Assembly (NCBI GenBank): GCA_947632315.1
Contig: CANROV010000103.1
Coordinates: 1-6,787 of the forward strand
Source of the DNA: Candidatus Gastranaerophilales bacterium
Lineage (GTDB): Bacteria > Cyanobacteriota > Vampirovibrionia > Gastranaerophilales > Gastranaerophilaceae
DNA length: 6,787 nucleotides
Direction: 5' to 3'
The translations under genes and the position numbers were made by a program. Of this stretch, positions 1 through 4,859 are shown in pieces. A model generated the notes under the pieces. It was not told where the DNA came from, searched no databases, and worked only from the letters and a program-made list of their open reading frames with translations. The stretch's first letter is position 1; every line of letters starts with the position of its first letter.

Positions 1-293
1 CCCTGCCTCAGCACTGTTCCTGCGCCTATAAAACCTATACCGGTAATTATTTGAGCTGCGACTCTTGAAGGGTCACCTAACGGGTAGAGTGTAACAGCAG
101 TAGAAAACCCGTATATTGAAAGTATAGTAAAAATACAAGCTCCGAGGCATACCATAATTTGAGTACGCAAACCGGCTGATTTATTAGTTAATTCTCTTTC
201 AAGTCCTATAACAGAACCTAAAATTATTGCTAATATAATTCTTAACAAAATATCAGCGTCAGCAATTTGAAAATAACTAAAAAAATTATGCAT
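1..293 (-). CDS. mgtC: MgtC/SapB family membrane protein (C-terminus cut by window edge)
   Basis: Read on the minus strand from the ATG at 293-291, this frame gives 97 complete codons plus two bases and runs off the left edge with no stop. The visible part has the N-terminal signature of the MgtC/SapB family: a hydrophobic helix (about residues 14-31) ending in GLERE (30-34), then AGLRTQIMVCLGA (40-52), and DPSRVAAQIITGIGFIGAG (74-92). Family members are inner-membrane proteins. Some are linked to Mg2+ limitation or to modulation of F-type ATPase and survival in hosts, but many homologues have no assigned role. The gene follows dppC after only three bases and in the same frame, so it is probably co-transcribed and translationally coupled. 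The upstream purine run inside the end of dppC is a weak Shine-Dalgarno. The start is firm because the in-frame stop of dppC lies one codon upstream. Family assignment is confident; physiological role is not. Confidence 0.88.
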   Translation of the reverse strand, partial: MHNFFSYFQIADADILLRIILAIILGSVIGLERELTNKSAGLRTQIMVCLGACIFTILSIYGFSTAVTLYPLGDPSRVAAQIITGIGFIGAGTVLRQ

Positions 294-296
294 AAA

Positions 297-1394
297 CTAT
301 CTTTCTCTGCTATTAGGATCAACCGCATCTCTAATTGTATCACCAATAACATTAAATGATAATACCGCAATAAAAATTAAGAAACCGGGAGTCAAAAGCC
401 AAGGTCGAGAAACAATATTTATAAATTCCTGAGCCTCTTTTAACATATTTCCCCAGCTTGCATCGGGCTGTTGAATACCTAATCCCAAAAAGCTTAATCC
501 TGATTCTGATAAAATATATGAAGGAACACTTAATGTCATAGCAACAATTACATAGCTGATTGTCTGGGGGAGAATATGTTTTATGATTGTTCTTAAAGAA
601 GAAGCACCTATAGCTTCAGAAGCAATAACGAACTCACGTTTTTTTATTGAAAGCACCATACCTCTTACAACTCTGGAGAATCCTGCCCATCCGATTAAAG
701 CAAGGATGATAACAATAAGAGTAAATCGTTGAATGCTTGTCATATTAGCAGGCAAAATAGAAGCCATTATTATTAACAAATAGAAACTAGGAATTGACAT
801 AATTGCTTCAGCCGTTCTCATCATAATAAAATCAACTTTACCGCCGAAATATCCTGATATTCCGCCATAAAGCATTCCTAAGGGAAAAGACACCAGCAAA
901 GCCAAAAAACCAATTGTTAATGATATTTGACCGCCGTATAAAAGACGTGAGAAATTATCACGACCGTTCATATCCGTGCCTAAAAGGTATAGTTCCCCGC
1001 CTTTTTCAGTATTATAAAAATGTCTGTCAAAAGGAATAATTCCTAATATTTTATATTCGGCTCCTTTAGCGAAATATTTAACTCTATATTTATGTGATTT
1101 ATCTTCTTTATACTTTGTTTCAAAATTATCTTTATCGAAATATCTTAAGTAATTATATGTATAAGGCAGTGATAATCTGCCCTTTTCATTAATGATATAT
1201 ATTTTAGAAGGAGGGCAGTACGATTTTGCTCTGTTTGAATAATCTTTAGAATAAGGACTGATAAATGAAGCAAGAAAAACAGAAATATACAAAAAAGAAA
1301 GTACAATTAATGCACATCTTGCAAATTTATCTTTCCAAATTATTTTAAAAATATTCTCACGATTAACGGAATTAAAATCCGGGAGGTTATTCAT
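297..1394 (-). CDS. dppC: ABC transporter permease, DppC/OppC type
   Basis: A 365-residue inner-membrane permease subunit of a peptide/nickel-class ABC importer; it would pair with the DppB-like protein encoded just upstream. An N-terminal OppC-like segment carries TM1 (about 28-48). A polar insert follows (about 50-135), then LLGTDMNGRDNFSRLLYGG (137-155), the conserved entry to the transmembrane domain, with further membrane helices at about 156-180, 200-215, 223-240, 280-297 and 332-352. The EAA loop that docks on the ATPase lies at 254-280 (EFVIASEAIGA...LPQT), and the family motif SGLSFLGLG is at 298-306. The roughly 85-residue insert is longer than in classical E. coli DppC (about 300 aa) but resembles a known subfamily with PPSKI and a G-x-P-x-DRH stretch. 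The ATG directly abuts the dppB stop, with a GGAGG site eight bases upstream. Substrate (dipeptide, oligopeptide, other) cannot be told, since no binding protein is in view. Confidence 0.93.
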   Translation of the reverse strand: MNNLPDFNSVNRENIFKIIWKDKFARCALIVLSFLYISVFLASFISPYSKDYSNRAKSYCPPSKIYIINEKGRLSLPYTYNYLRYFDKDNFETKYKEDKSHKYRVKYFAKGAEYKILGIIPFDRHFYNTEKGGELYLLGTDMNGRDNFSRLLYGGQISLTIGFLALLVSFPLGMLYGGISGYFGGKVDFIMMRTAEAIMSIPSFYLLIIMASILPANMTSIQRFTLIVIILALIGWAGFSRVVRGMVLSIKKREFVIASEAIGASSLRTIIKHILPQTISYVIVAMTLSVPSYILSESGLSFLGLGIQQPDASWGNMLKEAQEFINIVSRPWLLTPGFLIFIAVLSFNVIGDTIRDAVDPNSRER

Positions 1395-2363
1395 TTACGA
1401 AGCCTCCAATCTCGGATCTACTAATTTTAACAGAATATCTGCGAGTAAATTACCGATAACAAGCATAATAGTACCAATCATTAAAGATGCCATAACCAGA
1501 TTAATATCAGATTTCATAACAGCCTCCAGAATTAATCTGCCAAGTCCGGGGTATTGAAAAACGTATTCCGTTAAAGCTGCACCGCTTAAAAGAGACGCAA
1601 ATTCAAATCCCAATAATGTTACCATAGGATTAATTGCATTTCTAAGAGCGTGTTTATATATAACTTTTGTTTCACTTAAACCTTTAGCCCGAGCAAACTT
1701 AACATAATCAGATTCTAATACATCTAAAAGATTCCCCCGCATTTGTCTTTGAAGTCCGGATAATGAAATAGTAAACAAAACTATGACGGGTAAAACAAGG
1801 TGATGAAGTATATCCGTAAATTTAGCGAAAGCAGTCATTTCGGAATGATTATAACTTGTCAAACCGCCGGTCGGAAACCAGCCTGTTTTTACTGCGAATA
1901 AGAGTAATAACAAAGCGAAAAAGAATGATGGAATAGCCATGCCTATACTTGATAAAACAGTTAATATTCTGTCTATCGGTTTTCGCCAATGAAGAGCTGC
2001 AACTATTCCCAGCGGTATACCTGCCAGCCAAGTAAAGAGAATAACAAATCCCGTCAAAAGCAGGGTATTCGGAATTCTTTCCATCAATTTATCAGACACC
2101 TTTTCACCTGTTGTACAATATCCCAAATCACCTTTGACAAAACTTTTAAGCCATAATCCGTACTGTACAATAACCGGCTTATCCAAGCCAAGTCTTTGAA
2201 CTTCATAATCAAGTGTTTCTTGAGTTATGGAAGGGTTTAATTTTAACTCTGCCAACGGGTCAACAGGAGCTAAACGTATCAAAAAAAAGCTTATTAATGA
2301 TACTAAAAATAATAAAGGTATAGTTTGTATTATTCTTTTTATTACATATCCTGCCAAATTCAT
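1395..2363 (-). CDS. dppB: ABC transporter permease, DppB/OppB type
   Basis: A 322-residue inner-membrane permease of the peptide/nickel ABC importer class, usual length for DppB. The N-terminus GYVIKRIIQTIP...FFLIRLAPVDP (5-36) is the standard DppB opening with TM1 at about 12-30. Next come the periplasmic QRLGLDKP...QYGLWLKSFVKGDLG region (56-81), further membrane spans at about 99-121, 134-158, 186-203, 246-264 and 291-313, the EAA loop at 219-245 (DYVKFARAKGLS...HALRNA), and the family ending ADILLKLVDPRL (308-319). The ATG at 2363 fits the normal DppB start. No Shine-Dalgarno precedes it, and a strong promoter lies immediately upstream, so the message may be leaderless. It is the first visible gene of a dppB-dppC-mgtC operon. 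The usual dppA, dppD and dppF partners are absent from the window and must be encoded elsewhere, possibly beyond the left edge. Confidence 0.95.
   Translation of the reverse strand: MNLAGYVIKRIIQTIPLLFLVSLISFFLIRLAPVDPLAELKLNPSITQETLDYEVQRLGLDKPVIVQYGLWLKSFVKGDLGYCTTGEKVSDKLMERIPNTLLLTGFVILFTWLAGIPLGIVAALHWRKPIDRILTVLSSIGMAIPSFFFALLLLLFAVKTGWFPTGGLTSYNHSEMTAFAKFTDILHHLVLPVIVLFTISLSGLQRQMRGNLLDVLESDYVKFARAKGLSETKVIYKHALRNAINPMVTLLGFEFASLLSGAALTEYVFQYPGLGRLILEAVMKSDINLVMASLMIGTIMLVIGNLLADILLKLVDPRLEAS
1403..1407 (-). promoter_or_regulatory. Shine-Dalgarno for dppC inside the dppB 3' end
   Basis: On the minus strand GGAGG lies eight bases before the dppC ATG, inside the last codons of dppB. It fixes the dppC start next to the dppB TAA stop and implies translational coupling. 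Confidence 0.7.
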
Positions 2364-2369
2364 ACGCTA

Positions 2370-2398
2370 ATTTTAAAATATAATTAAAATTTTGACAA
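2370..2398 (-). promoter_or_regulatory. Predicted promoter of the dppB-dppC-mgtC operon
   Basis: Minus strand: TTGTCA (2398-2393, five of six matches to the -35 consensus), a 17-base spacer, then TAAAAT (2375-2370, five of six to the -10). The expected start of transcription, about seven bases past the -10, falls on the A of the dppB ATG at 2363, predicting a leaderless transcript. The region is very AT-rich, so chance matches are easier; the exact 17-base spacing and the match quality of both boxes are the support. Confidence 0.6.
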
Positions 2399-2475
2399 TT
2401 AGTCTTTTGATTTTAATATTATGTAAATTAATATTTCAATTGTTATATACTCTTAAGATTTATGCTTGAAAAATT

Positions 2476-2502
2476 TGTTAAAATGTTTTTTGGGTAAAGG
2501 AG
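2476..2502 (+). promoter_or_regulatory. Predicted extended -10 promoter and Shine-Dalgarno for the AAA gene pair
   Basis: Plus strand: TG-T-TAAAAT at 2476-2484 is an extended -10 element (TGn followed by five of six matches to TATAAT). It has no clear -35 at 17 bases, and extended -10 promoters often lack one. Transcription would begin near 2491. AAGGAG at 2497-2502 is a strong ribosome binding site ten bases before the ATG at 2513. A second possible -35, TTGACA at 2392-2397, lies upstream but its best -10 at normal spacing (TAATAT, 2414-2419) is poor. Confidence 0.5.
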
Positions 2503-2512
2503 ATTTTTCGTC

Positions 2513-3451
2513 ATGGAAATCATGCCAATAATATCAAGGAATTACAACAATTACGGCAAGCATAAATTCGGTCAAACAGAAAATAAAGGAACACAAATTT
2601 TTTCTAACATGCCAAACTGGCAAAATACCATTCAAGGGCAAAAGAAAGATGAATTTTTAAGTAAAAATTCCAAGAAAAAATTTAACTTACAAACCATAAA
2701 ATCCAATAAAAAATTAATAATAACGGCAGGATTGTTATTAGCTGCAATAGCGGGTGCTGTTATATTAAAAAAGAATTTAAGTTCAACTGTCAAAGGCGGA
2801 ATAAAGGATTTATCAGCTAATCCGCAGGTTAATACGATAATAGAAGATACAAAAGGAATAAGTGAAAATTTAACCGAGAAAGCAAAAGAATTTTTAATCC
2901 AAGATGTAAAAGAAACAGGAACGGCCAGGGTTAACGGAGTATGCTTCTATGGGCCTGATTGTCTGGGCAAAGACAAAGCAATAGGCGATTTTTTAAAAGA
3001 TTTAAGCGAAGCCGGATATAAAATAGAAAAAGCACCGAGAGCCGGTGAAATGAGTATAACCGAAACAGGGGCGGTAATAAGTAAATTATTTAAGAAGGCG
3101 GAAGAAAATTATAAAGCGACGGGAGAACGCACGGCAATATTAGTCAGAGATTTAGATAAACTTGCACCTGAAAGAAGGACAAGCAATATTGTAGAAGTGA
3201 CGAGAGTACTTTTGGACACTCAATTCTGCAGAGAAAGAGGATATGTATGGATATCCGAAGCAGCAGACATTACAAAAGTTGATCCGGCTGTATTAAGAGG
3301 GGGAAGAACCGAACATTTTATAACTATACGTCCTTTATTAAGCGAAGGAGAAGAGGTTTGGAATTCATATAAGAAGTTTATAGGAACCTTAGCAAATGAA
3401 AATAAGCGAAATGCATTACTAAAAGAAGCAAATGAACTGTTAAAAAAATAA
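2513..3451 (+). CDS. Membrane-anchored AAA+ pseudo-ATPase-like protein
   Basis: A 312-residue protein of unknown function. Visible order: a polar Asn/Gln/Lys-rich tail (1-67, with KHKFGQ near 16-21), one hydrophobic segment (about 68-85), a polar helical linker (86-138), and an AAA-like domain (139 to about 272). The P-loop is damaged: GPDCLGKD at 147-154 keeps G...GK but has Asp where Ser/Thr binds Mg2+. Walker B reads AILVRDLDKL (208-217), with Arg212 at the usual first Asp position. The sensor-1 Asn is missing (WISEAAD, 246-252), while the second region of homology is kept (VDPAVLRGGR, 256-265), including both arginines of the finger. Only about 40 residues follow, so the usual lid domain is absent or vestigial. 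Nucleotide binding is doubtful and hydrolysis unlikely. It is a paralogue of the next gene, 15 bp downstream, and may be its non-catalytic ring partner. The start is set by AAGGAG ten bases upstream; a second in-frame Met at residue 4 is too far from that site. Confidence 0.82.
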   Translation: MEIMPIISRNYNNYGKHKFGQTENKGTQIFSNMPNWQNTIQGQKKDEFLSKNSKKKFNLQTIKSNKKLIITAGLLLAAIAGAVILKKNLSSTVKGGIKDLSANPQVNTIIEDTKGISENLTEKAKEFLIQDVKETGTARVNGVCFYGPDCLGKDKAIGDFLKDLSEAGYKIEKAPRAGEMSITETGAVISKLFKKAEENYKATGERTAILVRDLDKLAPERRTSNIVEVTRVLLDTQFCRERGYVWISEAADITKVDPAVLRGGRTEHFITIRPLLSEGEEVWNSYKKFIGTLANENKRNALLKEANELLKK

Positions 3452-3466
3452 AAGGAGTAATTATAT

Positions 3467-4720
3467 ATGTATATTTCTGCAATAAATACATCCATGCCTG
3501 TAAGAAGAATCAATAGGAACAACAGACAACAGAACGCACAAACGAATCAAACCAATGAAACGAATCAAACAGCGATACCTGCAATAAATAAGCCAAACAA
3601 AAAGTATCCGTCATTTGGATTTTTTGACCCGTTAACAGTCGGCATAATTGCACTTTATATCGGAGCAACAACTCTAGCGTGCTATCAAACGAAAGTACAA
3701 GAGCGAGAAAGAAAAGCCGAAGAAGAGAGAATAGAGAAGAAATATCAAGACACAATAAACAAACTTTCAACCAAGCTGGGAGTATCATTTGAAGATGCAG
3801 CGGAATATCATTATAATTTTATGAGACTTGCATCTATTCCTTTAAAAAATGACGGAAATGAAATCGGACTTAATGCGGTTCAAGGATACGGCCCGGAAAA
3901 ATATAAACTTGCATTAAATTTAATAGTACCGATAGTTTCTCATAAAAAAATAGCATATTTAACATCAACAAAAGTTGTACCAAACGGAGTTTTACTATAC
4001 GGGCCTACGGGAAGCGGTAAAACATATATGGCAGAGAAAGTATGCGAACATTTAAAATACTTTGGCACTCCAGTTGAAACAATTATATTAGATAATGAAG
4101 ATCATGCCGGAAATGCAAAGCGCATAAAAGAAGCATTTGATAATGCTGAAAAGAACTATAAAGAAACAGATAAGCATACAATAATATATTTTCCGCAAGA
4201 TATAGATAATTATTTTTTAGACAGAAAAAAGGACAGAGAATTTATAAAAGAAGTAAGAACATTTTTAAATTGTTCTGAAAATTGTGCCGAAAGGGGAGCA
4301 GTGTGGATTTCAACAGCGAACAATCCGCAAATGATAGACCCTGCATTAATAAGGCCCGGCAGAGCCGATTTAAAAATACCGATAGGCAATATGAAAGATT
4401 TTGCCATTTCGGATATGATAAAATATACGCTGTATAAGTATGGCGAAAAAGAATCTGCCGAAGAGTTTGATTATGAAAAAGTAATAGACACAATGAAAAG
4501 CACAAATAGCATTTATACTCCTGCGGAATTAGAACTTCTTGTAAGTTCGGCAAAGAAGCATAAAATAAATCCGAAACAGAATGTAGATGCAGATATGGTT
4601 ATTGCAGAAATGATGGAATATAACAGAAATGAATTTATCACACTTAATGAAGTATTAAAAGCTTCATTTGAAGCCGATAAAAATTACATTGAAGAAATTG
4701 ATAAAAAAGGTTCGGAATAA
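3467..4720 (+). CDS. Membrane-anchored AAA+ ATPase of unknown function
   Basis: A 417-residue protein. Order: an Asn/Gln/Thr-rich tail (about 15-45), KKYPSFG (45-51), one predicted membrane segment (about 53-73), a charged likely coiled coil (74-100), a helical pre-domain (to about 170), the AAA+ core (171-308) and a lid (about 310-400). Walker A GPTGSGKT (179-186) is intact. Sensor 1 is Asn285 in WISTANNP, and the second region of homology DPALIRPGR (291-299) carries both finger arginines. TPAELELL (351-358) matches the lid helix of the classic FtsH/CDC48-like clade. Walker B is unusual: TIIYFPQDID (238-247), with Gln244 at the first Asp and Asp245 at the catalytic Glu. The layout recalls FtsH, but with one membrane span and no zinc-peptidase domain, so it is more likely a remodelling or unfolding ATPase than a protease. 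AAGGAG nine bases upstream sets the start. It lies 15 bp after its degenerate paralogue, in the same operon. Confidence 0.88.
   Translation: MYISAINTSMPVRRINRNNRQQNAQTNQTNETNQTAIPAINKPNKKYPSFGFFDPLTVGIIALYIGATTLACYQTKVQERERKAEEERIEKKYQDTINKLSTKLGVSFEDAAEYHYNFMRLASIPLKNDGNEIGLNAVQGYGPEKYKLALNLIVPIVSHKKIAYLTSTKVVPNGVLLYGPTGSGKTYMAEKVCEHLKYFGTPVETIILDNEDHAGNAKRIKEAFDNAEKNYKETDKHTIIYFPQDIDNYFLDRKKDREFIKEVRTFLNCSENCAERGAVWISTANNPQMIDPALIRPGRADLKIPIGNMKDFAISDMIKYTLYKYGEKESAEEFDYEKVIDTMKSTNSIYTPAELELLVSSAKKHKINPKQNVDADMVIAEMMEYNRNEFITLNEVLKASFEADKNYIEEIDKKGSE
3540..3570 (+). repeat. Short direct repeat encoding an Asn/Gln/Thr-rich stretch
   Basis: The 13-base word AAACGAATCAAAC occurs at 3540-3552 and 3558-3570, offset by exactly 18 bases (six codons). 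It encodes TNQT twice in the low-complexity N-terminal tail of the second AAA protein (about residues 26-35). Being in frame, it looks like a small internal duplication rather than a regulatory site. Confidence 0.8.
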
Positions 4721-4733
4721 TCATTTCGATATA

Positions 4734-4749
4734 TTTACAGTCATGTAAA
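4734..4749 (+). repeat. Inverted repeat over the nrdD -35 region (possible operator)
   Basis: TTTACA-gtca-TGTAAA is a perfect inverted repeat with six-base arms and a four-base centre. A further half-site, TTACATG, lies at 4772-4778 next to the -10 and is the inverse of CATGTAA at 4742-4748. The arrangement suits a dimeric regulator near the nrdD promoter. It does not match the NrdR box or the FNR site as I remember them, and no T-run follows, so it is not a typical terminator of the upstream gene. Confidence 0.4.
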
Positions 4750-4772
4750 AATATTGTAAAATAAAATATAAT
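4734..4772 (+). promoter_or_regulatory. Predicted nrdD promoter(s)
   Basis: Two overlapping candidates lie upstream of nrdD. The first is TTTACA (4734-4739), 17 bases, TAAAAT (4757-4762). The second has a perfect TATAAT (4767-4772) with a weak -35, TGTAAA (4744-4749), also 17 bases away. Starts would fall near 4769 or 4779, leaving a leader of roughly 80-90 bases that contains the 14-base palindrome described separately. nrdD is therefore probably transcribed on its own, with or without read-through from the AAA genes. Confidence 0.55.
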
Positions 4773-4798
4773 TACATGAGATTTGGGAAAAAAATAAA

Positions 4799-4831
4799 AA
4801 AAACTATGTTGCAAATTTGCAATAAGTTTTT
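4799..4831 (+). promoter_or_regulatory. Palindrome / hairpin in the nrdD leader
   Basis: TTGCAAATTTGCAA (4809-4822) is a perfect 14-base palindrome. It is flanked by AAAAACT (4799-4805) and AGTTTTT (4825-4831), which can pair, giving a longer stem with a small internal loop. A third TTGCA copy lies at 4830-4834. This could be a protein binding site, a weak A/T-flanked attenuator or terminator hairpin, or chance in AT-rich DNA. It lies between the predicted promoter and the nrdD ribosome binding site. Confidence 0.4.
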
Positions 4832-4842
4832 GCACAAAAAAA

Positions 4843-4848
4843 AGGGAG
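4843..4848 (+). promoter_or_regulatory. Shine-Dalgarno that decides the nrdD start
   Basis: AGGGAG lies 11 bases before the ATG at 4860. Two in-frame ATGs lie further upstream (4776 and 4806) with no stop between them and 4860. Neither has a good ribosome binding site, and 4776 overlaps the likely transcription start, so 4860 is preferred. Confidence 0.7.
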
Positions 4849-4859
4849 CGAAGTGTAAT

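Noticed and set aside
294..299. Recoded TAG joining DppC and MgtC into one protein
   Set aside because: DppC ends at a typical place for its family and MgtC begins with its typical N-terminus. No other in-frame TAG is seen in the genes here, so a plain stop is far likelier.
1849..2031. Minus-strand open frame of 60 codons inside dppB
   Set aside because: It is an out-of-frame shadow of the DppB membrane region.
3220..4553. Several minus-strand open frames of 65-103 codons across the AAA genes
   Set aside because: They are antisense to convincing AAA+ domains, overlap one another, and show no domain or clear ribosome binding site.
3467..4720. Second AAA gene as the protease FtsH
   Set aside because: Only one membrane segment is seen, and the protein ends after the lid with no HEXXH zinc-peptidase domain.
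4721..4760. Rho-independent terminator after the second AAA gene
   Set aside because: The only inverted repeat nearby (TTTACA/TGTAAA) has an AT-only short stem apart from one C-G pair, is not followed by a T-run, and coincides with the nrdD promoter.
4776..4859. Upstream in-frame ATGs (4776, 4806) as longer nrdD starts
   Set aside because: There is no good ribosome binding site, the added residues are Lys-rich and unlike an NrdD N-terminus, and 4776 overlaps the predicted transcription start.
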